From Lacustribacter sp964460315 (GTDB taxonomy: Bacteria > Pseudomonadota > Gammaproteobacteria > Burkholderiales > Burkholderiaceae_A): a stretch of 58,293 nt of DNA. Each line of letters opens with the position of its first letter. Position 1 is the first letter of the stretch. Of the stretch, positions 25,656 to 37,518 are shown in pieces. Below the pieces are notes generated by a model that saw only the letters and a list, made by a program, of their open reading frames with translations, did no database searches and was not told the origin of the DNA. The stretch spans positions 1 through 58,293 of the forward strand of contig CAYWPQ010000008.1 of assembly GCA_964460315.1 (NCBI GenBank). The letters are read 5' to 3'. Made by a program: the position numbers and the translations under genes.

Positions 25656-27326
25656 GTGGAAGTTACTCGTGAATCGATGGACTATGACGTGGTCATTGTT
25701 GGTGCGGGCCCGGCCGGCCTGGCCGCAGGCATCCGGCTCAAACAGCTTGCTCAGGCAAGCGGCAAGGACGTCAGCGTCTGCATCCTGGAAAAAGGCTCCG
25801 AGCCTGGTGCCCACATCCTCTCGGGTGCGGTCATGGACCCCATCGCCCTCAACGAGCTTCTGCCCAACTGGAAGGCAGACGGCGCCCCCCTGTCCACCCC
25901 GGTGACCGAAGATCGTTTTCTCATCCTCTCTGAACATCAGGCTCGCAAGGTTCCGAACTGGATGCTGCCAGCCTGCTTTCAAAACCACGGTAATTACGTG
26001 GTCAGCCTCTCCAACGTCACCAAATGGCTGGCCACTCAGGCCGAAAACCTTGGTGTGGAAATCTTCCCTGGGTTCGCCGCCGCCGAGGTGCTGTTCACCC
26101 CAGACGGCCAGGTTCGTGGCGTGGCCACGGGAAACATGGGCATTGGGAAAGATGGAAACCCCACCGATCAGTTCCAGCCAGGCATGGAACTTCTGGGCCG
26201 CTACACCCTATTTGCCGAGGGCTCACGCGGACACCTCGGCAAACAGCTCATTGCAAAGTTCGGACTTGATCAGGGTCGCGACCCTCAGTCTTATGGCATT
26301 GGGCTGAAAGAGCTCTGGCAGATTGACCCCGCCAAACACCAGCCAGGACTGGTCATTCACACGGCCGGATGGCCTTTGGATAACGCCACCTACGGCGGCT
26401 CATTTCTGTATCACCTGGAAAACCATCAGGTGGCCATTGGCTATGTCGTGGGGTTGAATTACCAAAACCCATGGATGTCGCCCTTCGAAGAATTCCAGCG
26501 CTACAAAACCCACCCCGAGATTCGACATTTTCTTGAAGGCGGTAAACGAATTGGCTATGGCGCAAGGGCCATCACCGCGGGCGGAATCAATTCTCTGCCC
26601 AAGCTCACTTTTCCCGGAGGCGCACTCATTGGCTGCGACGCAGGGTTTCTTAATGCGTCTCGCATCAAGGGGAGTCACGCCGCGATCAAAAGCGGCATGC
26701 TCTGCGCCGAAGCCATCGCCCAGGAACTGGCCAGCGAATCACCCGCAGCCGAGCCCCACGGTTTCACCGAACGATTCGAGTCGTCCTGGCTTCAAGAGGA
26801 ACTGCATAAGGCACGCAACTTCAAGCCGGCAATGTCCAAAGGCTTGTGGCTTGGCAGCCTCTTGGTGGGGATTGACCAAAAGGTTTTTGGTGGCCGAGCA
26901 CCCTGGACACTCCACAGCCGAACACCGGACCACGCTTATCTCAAGCCTGCCAGTGAATGCCAGAAAATTGACTATCCCAAGCCCGACGGCAAGATCACCT
27001 TTGATCGGCTTTCGTCGGTGTTTCTTTCGGGCACATCCCACGAAGAAAATCAGCCAGCCCACCTGACGCTGAAGGCGAACAACGTGCCTGTTCAGGTGAA
27101 CCTTGCCCAATATGCTGGGCCGGAAAGCCGATACTGCCCTGCCGGCGTGTATGAATACCTGGATGCATCCGGTCACCCCACGGTCAACCCCGTGGAGGGG
27201 GCTCGTCTTCAGATCAATGCGCAAAACTGCGTCCACTGCAAAACCTGCGACATCAAAGACCCCACCCAGAATATTGTCTGGGTCACCCCTGAGGGTGGTG
27301 GTGGGCCCAACTACACGGGCATGTAA
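25656..27326 (+). CDS. Electron transfer flavoprotein-ubiquinone oxidoreductase
   Basis: Membrane-associated iron-sulfur flavoenzyme that passes electrons from ETF (fed by acyl-CoA and amino-acid dehydrogenases) to ubiquinone. The FAD-binding GAGPAG is at 16-21. The C-terminal ferredoxin-like part supplies four cluster cysteines C494, C525, C528 and C531 (CVHCKTC). The 556 residues are full length. The GTG start at 25656 has a GAGAGG site; an ATG at residue 8 is an alternative. No etfA/etfB genes are in the window. Divergent scoAB fits a shared fatty-acid/ketone-body catabolism theme. Confidence 0.96.
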   Translation: MEVTRESMDYDVVIVGAGPAGLAAGIRLKQLAQASGKDVSVCILEKGSEPGAHILSGAVMDPIALNELLPNWKADGAPLSTPVTEDRFLILSEHQARKVPNWMLPACFQNHGNYVVSLSNVTKWLATQAENLGVEIFPGFAAAEVLFTPDGQVRGVATGNMGIGKDGNPTDQFQPGMELLGRYTLFAEGSRGHLGKQLIAKFGLDQGRDPQSYGIGLKELWQIDPAKHQPGLVIHTAGWPLDNATYGGSFLYHLENHQVAIGYVVGLNYQNPWMSPFEEFQRYKTHPEIRHFLEGGKRIGYGARAITAGGINSLPKLTFPGGALIGCDAGFLNASRIKGSHAAIKSGMLCAEAIAQELASESPAAEPHGFTERFESSWLQEELHKARNFKPAMSKGLWLGSLLVGIDQKVFGGRAPWTLHSRTPDHAYLKPASECQKIDYPKPDGKITFDRLSSVFLSGTSHEENQPAHLTLKANNVPVQVNLAQYAGPESRYCPAGVYEYLDASGHPTVNPVEGARLQINAQNCVHCKTCDIKDPTQNIVWVTPEGGGGPNYTGM

Positions 27327-27335
27327 TCGCCTGTC

Positions 27336-27977
27336 GTGATTTACGGCATCACCGACATCACCACCTTTGTACTGGGCACGATTTTTATCGTGCTCTTGCC
27401 TGGCCCCAATTCGCTCTATGTGATGACCGCAGCCGCCCGTCACGGCCTGCGTGCAGGCTATTGGGCCGGATGGGGCATTGTGGTTGGCGACACCGTGCTG
27501 ATGCTGCTGACCGCCCTGGGCGCTGCGTCAGCTTTGCAGGCTTCGCCCACGGCATTTACGACGATCCGCATCATTGGCGCCCTGTATCTGGCATGGCTGG
27601 GTGTGGGTTTAATTCGCGACGCACTGAGCCGGTGGCGGGCCCATGACCTTGCCTTGGAGAGGCCGTCATGGACGCGAGGAAACTTTGAGCATCCGTTTCG
27701 ATCAGCCCTGGTGATCAGCCTGCTTAATCCCAAGGCGATCATGTTTTTCGTTTCGTTCTTTGTGCAGTTTGTGGACCCAGGCTACCCCTACCCTGGCCTG
27801 ACTTTTTTAATTCTTGGCCTGATCGTTCAGATCTTCAGCATTCTTTATCTGCTGGGACTGATTCACGGCGGCACACGTCTTGCCGCAACGCTTGGAAAAC
27901 ACCGTAAGCTGGCTTTTGCAAGCACCACCGTAGTGGGTCTTCTGTTTATTGGCTTTGCACTAAGGCTCGCGGTTTAA
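27336..27977 (+). CDS. LysE/RhtB family amino-acid exporter, LeuE-like
   Basis: Inner-membrane protein of 213 residues with about six membrane segments. The family motif PGPN is at 22-25, and the stretch NPKAIMFFVSFFVQF is shared with E. coli LeuE, a leucine/hydrophobic amino-acid exporter. I therefore call it LeuE-like without assigning a substrate. The start is GTG, 9 bp after the ETF-QO stop, so it may be read through from that gene. It converges with the TDT transporter gene with only 9 bp between the stops. Confidence 0.86.
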   Translation: MIYGITDITTFVLGTIFIVLLPGPNSLYVMTAAARHGLRAGYWAGWGIVVGDTVLMLLTALGAASALQASPTAFTTIRIIGALYLAWLGVGLIRDALSRWRAHDLALERPSWTRGNFEHPFRSALVISLLNPKAIMFFVSFFVQFVDPGYPYPGLTFLILGLIVQIFSILYLLGLIHGGTRLAATLGKHRKLAFASTTVVGLLFIGFALRLAV

Positions 27978-27986
27978 ATCGTTGCA

Positions 27987-28997
27987 TTAATCCGTGAGCT
28001 GGGGCTCGCGCCGCACCACCGCGACAATGGTTCGAACCAGGAGCCAGAGAATTAATGTTGTGGCCACCACCACCATCACACCCGCAAGAATCGTCATGGC
28101 CAGCGTGGGAACAAACTGCGCATACACCAAGGTGGCGGTCGTGAAGGCTGCGGTGGGAAATGAAAAGGCCCACCACGAGAGATAAAACGGCAGCCGCGCA
28201 AAACGATGCAGCTGCGTGGCCAGAAACAAAGCAAAAAAGAGTGCAATGCCAAACAACCCATGGCCCACGCCATCAAGCTCCACCGAACCGGGGTGCTGGC
28301 CTGTGAGTTGAAGCCACGACAGAAAGCCCACCGCCGGTGGCGCAAGAAAAATGCACAGGGTGGGCACCAGCCGTTCAGGCAAGGCGGGCTGCACAAACAA
28401 AAGCCGATGCATCACCACCGTGAGCAGAACCACCCAAAACAAAAGCCCCACGGCAAAAAACCACCATGAGACCTCGAGAAAGCCGAGCCGAACACCGGCC
28501 AGAGGAATCACCACATTGCCCACCGCAGGAATAAACCATGCCGGCGTAGCATGACCTGGCTGCATGGTTTCGCGATGCACCCAGGCGTTGACCACCATGG
28601 TCATGGCAAGCACTTGAAGTACCGCGCCGATCAGCCAAAGCGGCAGCGCCAATGGCGCAAAGGCACCCAATGCAACGGTGGCCACCAAGGCAAACGAAAT
28701 GGAGACGGCCGCGAAAAACGATGACTTCACTGGGTGTTGCCACTCCTCGGCCACCTGCCGATGATTCCGCGACCATTTCCGGGCATAGAGGGCAAACAAC
28801 ACCAGAAAGGTCAGGCCCACCAAGCCGGCCAGTCCTGCCGCTACGGAATGGGCCACCCCTTCCATCCAACCCATATTGGCCACACGCCCCCAGACCAGCG
28901 CAAGGCCCGAGAGCCCCATCACCATGGCAAATGACGAGATAGGAAGTGCGGTCAGAAATGGGTTGGGGTTGGGGCTTGGTTCGGGAGGTACAGACAT
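27987..28997 (-). CDS. TDT/SLAC1 family transporter
   Basis: Polytopic membrane protein of 336 residues with about ten hydrophobic segments, similar to the tellurite-resistance/dicarboxylate transporter (TehA) and plant SLAC1 anion channel family. The N terminus PISSFAMVMGLSGLAL is the typical first segment with the family's conserved small residues. An ATG at 28997 is preferred; a TTG 33 nt upstream is also in frame. The gene is divergent from lexA, and its upstream region includes the LexA box at about 63 bp. Transported ion unknown (anions such as sulfite, malate or halides in relatives). Confidence 0.83.
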   Translation of the reverse strand: MSVPPEPSPNPNPFLTALPISSFAMVMGLSGLALVWGRVANMGWMEGVAHSVAAGLAGLVGLTFLVLFALYARKWSRNHRQVAEEWQHPVKSSFFAAVSISFALVATVALGAFAPLALPLWLIGAVLQVLAMTMVVNAWVHRETMQPGHATPAWFIPAVGNVVIPLAGVRLGFLEVSWWFFAVGLLFWVVLLTVVMHRLLFVQPALPERLVPTLCIFLAPPAVGFLSWLQLTGQHPGSVELDGVGHGLFGIALFFALFLATQLHRFARLPFYLSWWAFSFPTAAFTTATLVYAQFVPTLAMTILAGVMVVVATTLILWLLVRTIVAVVRREPQLTD

Positions 28998-29059
28998 GGG
29001 AATAGGCTCACAAAGAGAGAGGGCAAACAACCGGGCTTGCGGTTTGGATAGAAAAGAAT

Positions 29060-29079
29060 TACTGTATATCTATCCAGTA
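29060..29079 (+). promoter_or_regulatory. LexA (SOS) box
   Basis: CTGTATATCTATCCAG is a CTG-N10-CAG operator, and its flanks T-A / T-A extend the dyad to 20 bp. It lies 18 bp upstream of the lexA ATG, within the presumed promoter, so LexA should repress its own operon. Because it is between divergent genes it could also touch the TDT gene. Confidence 0.92.
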
Positions 29080-29097
29080 ACGGCAAAGAGGCTTTTG

Positions 29098-29751
29098 ATG
29101 AAAGAACTAACCGCCCGTCAGACCGAGATTCTAAATCTTATCCGCCAGCACATCGAAGAAACCGGCTTTCCCCCCACCCGCATGGACATCTGCAACGCCC
29201 TGGGGTTTAAGTCGCCCAATGCGGCCGAAGAGCACCTGAAAGCCTTGGCGAAAAAAGGGGTCATCGCCCTGACTTCAGGGGCATCACGTGGCATTCGCCT
29301 GACCGACGCTCTGGTGGCGGCGGCCAACACACTCATGCAAATCCCTTTGGTGGGTCGGGTGGCAGCAGGCCAGCCCATCTTGGCCCAAGAGCATGTGGAA
29401 GCCAGCTACGCCATTGATCCCGCACTCTTTGCCCATCCGCCCGATTATTTCTTAAAGGTCCGCGGCATGAGCATGCGAGACGCCGGCATCTGGGACGGCG
29501 ATCTACTGGCAGTCAAACAATTGGCGGGCGGGGCCAGCGAAGCCCGCAATGGCCAAATTGTGGTGGCACGCATTCAAGACGAGGTCACCGTGAAGCGCTT
29601 CCAACGCCAAGGGCAGGCCATTCACCTGATCGCCGAAAACCCGGACTTCAAACCCATCATCATTCAACCCAACGACCCAGAAATTGGCCTTGATTTCTCC
29701 ATCGAAGGTCTTGGTGTGGGCGTGATCCGCAACCCCAAGACACTCTCTTAA
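29098..29751 (+). CDS. lexA: LexA repressor
   Basis: SOS repressor and self-cleaving serine protease. The N-terminal winged helix (1-70) has the recognition region FPPTRMDICNALGF. The autocleavage bond A90-G91 (VAAGQP), catalytic serine S125 (RGMSM) and lysine K166 (VTVKRF) are all present, so RecA-stimulated cleavage should work. It has 217 residues. The frame is open far upstream, but the ATG at 29098 follows the LexA box and gives the standard N terminus MKELTARQ. It heads the operon lexA-imuA-imuB-dnaE2, with 2 bp to imuA. Confidence 0.97.
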   Translation: MKELTARQTEILNLIRQHIEETGFPPTRMDICNALGFKSPNAAEEHLKALAKKGVIALTSGASRGIRLTDALVAAANTLMQIPLVGRVAAGQPILAQEHVEASYAIDPALFAHPPDYFLKVRGMSMRDAGIWDGDLLAVKQLAGGASEARNGQIVVARIQDEVTVKRFQRQGQAIHLIAENPDFKPIIIQPNDPEIGLDFSIEGLGVGVIRNPKTLS

Positions 29752-29753
29752 CC

Positions 29754-30584
29754 ATGAACGCCCCTCACCCATTTCCCCCTGGTGTTTGGCGTGGTGCATC
29801 GTTGCACCAAGACATCGCGCCAGGCATTGGCAGCGGCTTTCGTCTGCTTGACCGTGAACTGCCTGCAGGCGGATGGCCGCGCAGCAGCCTCACTGAACTC
29901 TTGGTCAGAGACTTAGGCATTGGTGAGATGCGCTTTTTAGCGCCCACTCTTCGCATGCTGACTCGCTCCAACCAAAACGTGGTGCTTCTAACTCCACCTC
30001 ATATTCCTTACGCCCCTGCATTTGAAGCGATGGGCATTGACCACAGCAAAGTCTTGATCGTCAACGCCGATCGTCCAGTTGATCGACTCTGGGCGGTCGA
30101 GCAGTCCATCAAAAGCAAGCAGTTCGGTGCGCTGATCACATGGCTTGACAGCCCCAGACATCAGGTACGGCCCGACCACATTCGACGTCTTCATCTGGCT
30201 GCCGCATCCACCCAAGGGCTGGTCTTTGCCTTTCGCCCCTTTGAAGCCCAGAACCAGCCATCGCCTGCACCTTTAAGAATGCTGCTCTTGCCGCGTCGCT
30301 ATCCTGATCTCGCTGTGCAGATCATCAAACGTCGTGGCCCTGTGATGTCGGCACCCATCGACATCGCCATTCCTATTCCGGGGCAAGGCCTTCGTCCGCT
30401 CTCGGATGAACAAGCGATTGTTGCAACACCCAAGGCCGTCTCGCCGCCGCCGCTTATTCAACCGCCGCTTATCCAACCACCCTTGGCACAGCATCATGCT
30501 CTGGATCGCATGCGTGATTCCGCCGCGTTATCGGCCGCCCTTCTCGCATCCACTTCCCGCCAGCGTTCGTCAGCGCGCGACTGA
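29754..30584 (+). CDS. imuA: SOS mutasome protein ImuA (RecA-like)
   Basis: RecA/SulA-related accessory factor of the ImuA-ImuB-DnaE2 translesion synthesis machine. The 276-residue protein contains the family segments GIGSGFRLLDRELPAGGWPRSSLTE and FLAPTLRMLTRSNQNVVLL, here split as seen around residues 23-75. The C-terminal region is proline-rich and carries a tandem PPLIQ repeat. Its last 89 nt overlap the start of imuB in another frame, an unusually long overlap that should couple their translation. Regulation by LexA is expected through the operon box. Confidence 0.87.
   Translation: MNAPHPFPPGVWRGASLHQDIAPGIGSGFRLLDRELPAGGWPRSSLTELLVRDLGIGEMRFLAPTLRMLTRSNQNVVLLTPPHIPYAPAFEAMGIDHSKVLIVNADRPVDRLWAVEQSIKSKQFGALITWLDSPRHQVRPDHIRRLHLAAASTQGLVFAFRPFEAQNQPSPAPLRMLLLPRRYPDLAVQIIKRRGPVMSAPIDIAIPIPGQGLRPLSDEQAIVATPKAVSPPPLIQPPLIQPPLAQHHALDRMRDSAALSAALLASTSRQRSSARD
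30447..30491 (+). repeat. 15-bp tandem repeat inside imuA (three units)
   Basis: Two nearly identical 15-bp units (CCGCCGCTTATTCAA, CCGCCGCTTATCCAA) followed by a diverged third (CCACCCTTGGCACAG) encode the tandem peptide PPLIQ-PPLIQ-PPLAQ near the C terminus of ImuA. The array ends 4 bp before the imuB start codon. The unit length is a multiple of three, so copy-number change would keep the frame. Confidence 0.85.
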
Positions 30585-31796
30585 ATCATCCGCCGAGGTT
30601 CTGAACCGCATGGCCCAATGGGCTTTGCAGTTCACCCCCTGCGTGACCATCGATCAGCCCAGTGAAACGCTGCTCATGGAAGTGCAGGCAAGCCTGCGGC
30701 TATGGGGCGGCGAATCCATGCTTTGGCAGCAGCTCAACCAAGGCTGGCAGCTTCTGGGTTGGAAGCCCCCCGACGACATCATCATGGCCAAGGCTGCAAC
30801 ACCACGTCTGGCCCAGTGGCTGGCTCACGGCCAAGGAACTATTCAACTCCAGTTCATTCCCGAAGCCCAGCCACATCTTGATCTCTTCGAACGCATGGGC
30901 ATTCGAAATCTTGAGCAGCTGCGAAAACTTCCACGAGCAGGTGTGCAGCGACGCTTTGGCAAAACCCTTCTTCAAGCGGTGGATGCTGCCTTCGGGCAAG
31001 CCCCCGATCTTCGTTCCTGGATCAGTAGCCCCAAGGTGTTCAAGTCGCGCTGTGAACTTCCCGCGCGGGCTGAAACCGTTACTCTGATCGAACAGGCTTG
31101 CGACCGTTTGTTTCACCAACTGGCCGCATGGCTTGCGGCTCAGCAGCTGGGGCTTCAAGAGCTTGATCTTGTTTTTCATCATGACGATCCACCCGACACC
31201 TTACTCACACTTGGGTTTGCCAGCCCAGCGCGTGATGCATCAAGGTTTCAGCGTCTGCTTGGCGAAAAACTGGCCCGACATCAGCTGGACCGCTCGGTGC
31301 TTGAGATCACTCTTCAAGCCAACCAGGTCGTGACCTTGCCTCATCAAACCCAGGATTTTCTTGGTGGTGGAGCCGATCGCCACGAGGCCATGCATGAACT
31401 GGTGGAACGGCTGCAAGCTCGGCTTGGGCATGATCATGTTCAGGCGCTGGTCATGCTGGACGAACACCGACCTGAATACGCCATGGCCTGCGAACCTCTG
31501 GGCAGTCCAGCAACAACGCGGCGCTCTTGCACACTCATCCATGACCGCGATGCCCACCGGCCAAGCTGGATGCTGCCCACACCTCAGCCGCTGAAAGTGA
31601 TTCATCATCGCCCCCAATACCAGGGGCCGCTACAGCTCCTTGCCGGGCCGGAACGAATCGAGGCGGGATGGTGGGATGACCGGCCCACAGCGACAGCCCA
31701 GCGCGATTACTTCATTGCCCAGAGCTGCCGCCAACAAATGCTTTGGGTGTTTCGCACGCCGAATCATGACTGGTATCTGCACGGCATTTTCAGCTG

Positions 31797-31797
<1 letters not shown>
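30496..31797 (+). CDS. imuB: SOS mutasome protein ImuB (inactive Y-family polymerase-like)
   Basis: Adaptor of the mutasome that links DnaE2 to the beta clamp. Homology starts at MLWIACVIPP, so the ATG at 30496 is chosen over an upstream in-frame one (433 residues). The Y-family palm region ETLLMEVQASLRLWGG is present, but the N-terminal catalytic aspartate position is not, consistent with the family's lack of polymerase activity. A helix-hairpin-helix-like stretch IRNLEQLRKLPR follows, then a little-finger-like part. Its stop shares a base with the dnaE2 ATG (TGATG). Confidence 0.9.
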
Positions 31798-35006
<3,209 letters not shown>

Positions 35007-35105
35007 CCTAAACGGCTTGACCGCCTCATGAGTGGTGATGGCCTCATCACCCGGTGACCGCTTAAGTTAAATTTAGTTAGCTTGAGTCGGCTTCACCCGT
35101 GGCCA

Positions 35106-36323
35106 CTACTCACCGTCCTTACGTTGAAGGCCATAAGGCTTCACCAATTTCCAGACATGATCAGGGATCATGGACTTCATTCGCCTGGGCTCTTGACGCC
35201 TGAGATGGATCACGGTTTCGATGGCCTTCATTTCTAGGCGAGCTCGCGCGAACTCCAGCCCTCGTGGCCCAACCTTCGGCATCAGCCAGCCAATAATGGG
35301 CCGCAGCCAATTCGGCATGGCGCGCAGAGGAAGCCCGCCCGCAGCTCGTTCGGTGTTGCGCATAAATCCCAGAACCGGCCCCTTTCGCTGACCGGCACTG
35401 CCTGGGGCCGACAGCCGAACCGAATCGCCCAGGAGTTCAAGAAGCTGACGGCCGCGTTCGTTGCGCACGATCAGCCACTGTTCGCCTTCGCCACCCATAT
35501 AGCCCACGGTGATGTCTGACAGTGCATTGGTGTAGTCCACACAGCTGCGACAGGTGAGCGGGAAAAAATCAGCGGGAAGCTTCGAGAGCGGCAGCATGAG
35601 AAAAGGAATGCGCTGCTGGCGACCCGACTGATAGCGCACCTCGACATGGTAGTCCGCACAGAATTCAAGATAGGTGATGGTCTCGGGCTGATCCGAGATC
35701 AGTTTGAGAAACTCATGAAAGCGCTCGGTGGTGGTGTTGTCTGAGCATGGCGTGCCAATGACATACAAGGCCTCAAGGGCGAGCTCGTCTTCCAAGGCGC
35801 GCAAGGCGTAGACCTGGCAGGGGATCCCAATCACGGCAAGACGCTTGATGCCTTGGGCGATGGCGGGCTCGACCAGCGCAAGCAATGGGGCATAGCCCAT
35901 GCGCATGCCGCGGCAGCGGGCAAGATCATCCCGATGTCGAATCAGGGTGGGAACGGGGCGCCAGGCATCGTTGGGGTCGGGTGCCATGGTGAGCACCGCA
36001 TCCACCATATTTTCTTCCAACAGACGCTCCGCGATGCGGGTGGTGATGCCCGTCCACTGCGCACCCGCCAGGGGTTCACGCAGTGAGGCCCGCCACATCG
36101 CCTGATGGGTTCCGAAAAAAAGCTCATCACCCAATGTGTCGTCGCGAATGCGTCCGTGCACCTTGGCTTCCATACCGGGATAGTCCGGTGCAATGAACTG
36201 GCAGGCATAGCCACAGCGTTTGGGGTTGTCCGTTCGAGAGACCCCGCAGTCGGTGCAGAGATCTCGGTGGGGTGCTTCGGGAAGTGCGCTAGCGTTGATC
36301 AATCGCTGCAAGGCCTCGATCAA
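35106..36323 (-). CDS. FrhB/BciB-like flavin and iron-sulfur reductase
   Basis: Member of the coenzyme F420 hydrogenase/dehydrogenase beta-subunit family. The N terminus has a cysteine cluster C23-x2-C26-x10-C37-x3-C41, and further cysteines occur in GIPCQVYALR, GTPCSDN and LTCRSCVDYTNALSD, fitting FAD plus 4Fe-4S centres. The arrangement (KVHGRIRDD, GAQWTGI, VGYMG) resembles the ferredoxin-dependent divinyl-chlorophyllide 8-vinyl reductase BciB and plant HCAR rather than true F420 enzymes. No pigment genes are nearby, so the substrate is open. No ATG is available: TTG codons at residues 1, 5 and 8 overlap the end of metZ. About 400 residues. Confidence 0.8.
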   Translation of the reverse strand: MIEALQRLINASALPEAPHRDLCTDCGVSRTDNPKRCGYACQFIAPDYPGMEAKVHGRIRDDTLGDELFFGTHQAMWRASLREPLAGAQWTGITTRIAERLLEENMVDAVLTMAPDPNDAWRPVPTLIRHRDDLARCRGMRMGYAPLLALVEPAIAQGIKRLAVIGIPCQVYALRALEDELALEALYVIGTPCSDNTTTERFHEFLKLISDQPETITYLEFCADYHVEVRYQSGRQQRIPFLMLPLSKLPADFFPLTCRSCVDYTNALSDITVGYMGGEGEQWLIVRNERGRQLLELLGDSVRLSAPGSAGQRKGPVLGFMRNTERAAGGLPLRAMPNWLRPIIGWLMPKVGPRGLEFARARLEMKAIETVIHLRRQEPRRMKSMIPDHVWKLVKPYGLQRKDGE

Positions 36324-37518
36324 GATCAGCCTTTAGGTCGCGGACATCTTCCAGACCCACCGCAACACGAATCAGAGACTGACGAATGCCCGCGCGAGCT
36401 CTGGCCTCTTCAGAGATTCGTCCATGGGTGGTGGTTCCCGGATGGGTGATGGTGGTCCGTGTGTCACCTAGATTCCCCGTGACCGACATGACCTCGACCG
36501 CATTGATCACCTTGTGTGCGTTCTCACGCTGCGTCTCTGGCGTGTCGCCAACGACTTCAAACGAGACGATGGCACCACCCGCAGACTGCTGCTGCATGGC
36601 CAGTGCATGCTGAGGATGCGATCGAAGCCCGGGATAGAGAACTCGGCTCACCGCGGGGTGGGTTTCAAGCCAGGCTGCCAGTTCAAGCGCGGAGGCTGAA
36701 TGGGCCTTCATGCGGATGTCCAGAGTCTCCAGGCCCTTATGTAAAACCCAGGCATTGAAGGGCGACAACGAGGGGCCGCAGGTTCGGACCATCTGGTAAA
36801 TGGGCTCGATCAGTTCAGACCGTCCGGCAACAGCGCCACCCAAGACACGCCCCTGGCCGTCCAGGTACTTGGTGGCCGAATGCAAGACAAGGTCAGCGCC
36901 AAGCGCCAGCGGCTGCTGCAGCGCTGGAGTGCAGAAACAGTTGTCGACTACCAGTGGCACCGACGCCGCCTTGGCGATCTTGGCAATGGCCGAGACATCG
37001 GCGATCTCGGTGAGCGGATTGGATGGAGTCTCAAGATAGAAAAGCCTGGTGTTCGGCAATACCGCCGCCTGCCAGGCAGCAGGGTCTGTCAGTGAGACAT
37101 AGCTGACCGAGACGCCAAATTTGTTCATGTAGTTGTCAAACAACTGAACGGTGGCGCCAAAAAGACTTGGCGTGGACACAATATGGTCCCCCGCCTTCAA
37201 AAGGCCCATGCACGTGGCAAGAATCGCCGACATACCCGAACTGGTCGCGACACATCGCTCGGCATTTTCGAGCGAAGCAAGACGCGCTTCGAACATCTGC
37301 GTCGATGGATTGGTGAACCGGGAATAGACCATTCCGGGCTCTTGGTTTTGAAAGCGACGGGCCGCCTCTTGCGCATCATCAAAGACGAAACTTGAAGTCA
37401 GGTACATAGCCTCGGAGTGCTCACCAAATTCCGAACGGGTTGTTCCCGAACGAACGGCTCGCGTCGCGAACCCGAGGTCGCGACGGCTTGACGATGGCGG
37501 TGAGGTTTTTTTACTCAT
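36289..37518 (-). CDS. metZ: O-succinylhomoserine sulfhydrylase
   Basis: PLP enzyme that makes homocysteine from O-succinylhomoserine and sulfide in methionine synthesis. The 409-residue protein has the Cys/Met metabolism fold with the PLP lysine in the SATKYLDGQGR motif, plus YSRFTNPS and SSGMSAILAT upstream. The C-terminal ITHPGTTTHG block is also present. The MetZ rather than MetB/MetC assignment rests on overall similarity and on the conserved purF-metZ neighbourhood in Burkholderiales. It overlaps the purF stop by one base (TAATG). Confidence 0.93.
   Translation of the reverse strand: MSKKTSPPSSSRRDLGFATRAVRSGTTRSEFGEHSEAMYLTSSFVFDDAQEAARRFQNQEPGMVYSRFTNPSTQMFEARLASLENAERCVATSSGMSAILATCMGLLKAGDHIVSTPSLFGATVQLFDNYMNKFGVSVSYVSLTDPAAWQAAVLPNTRLFYLETPSNPLTEIADVSAIAKIAKAASVPLVVDNCFCTPALQQPLALGADLVLHSATKYLDGQGRVLGGAVAGRSELIEPIYQMVRTCGPSLSPFNAWVLHKGLETLDIRMKAHSASALELAAWLETHPAVSRVLYPGLRSHPQHALAMQQQSAGGAIVSFEVVGDTPETQRENAHKVINAVEVMSVTGNLGDTRTTITHPGTTTHGRISEEARARAGIRQSLIRVAVGLEDVRDLKADLDRGLAAIDQR

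Noticed and set aside
27987..28997. Tellurite resistance function for the TDT/SLAC1 gene (and for TerC)
   Set aside because: Both family names come from tellurite phenotypes of overexpressed genes; the sequence supports an anion/organic-acid transporter and a manganese-type exporter, not a tellurite system.
30447..30491. Possible CRISPR-like or mobile repeat
   Set aside because: Units are contiguous 15-mers without spacers and lie in a coding frame (PPLIQ), so this is a coding tandem repeat.
35007..35105. Intrinsic terminator between dnaE2 and the FrhB-like gene
   Set aside because: The GGTGATG-GCCT-CATCACC hairpin is clear but has no T tract on either strand, so a terminator call is not supported.
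35106..36323. Claim that the organism is phototrophic, based on the BciB-like gene
   Set aside because: One family member without any bch, puf or crt gene in 58 kb is not enough; FrhB-family reductases have several unrelated roles.
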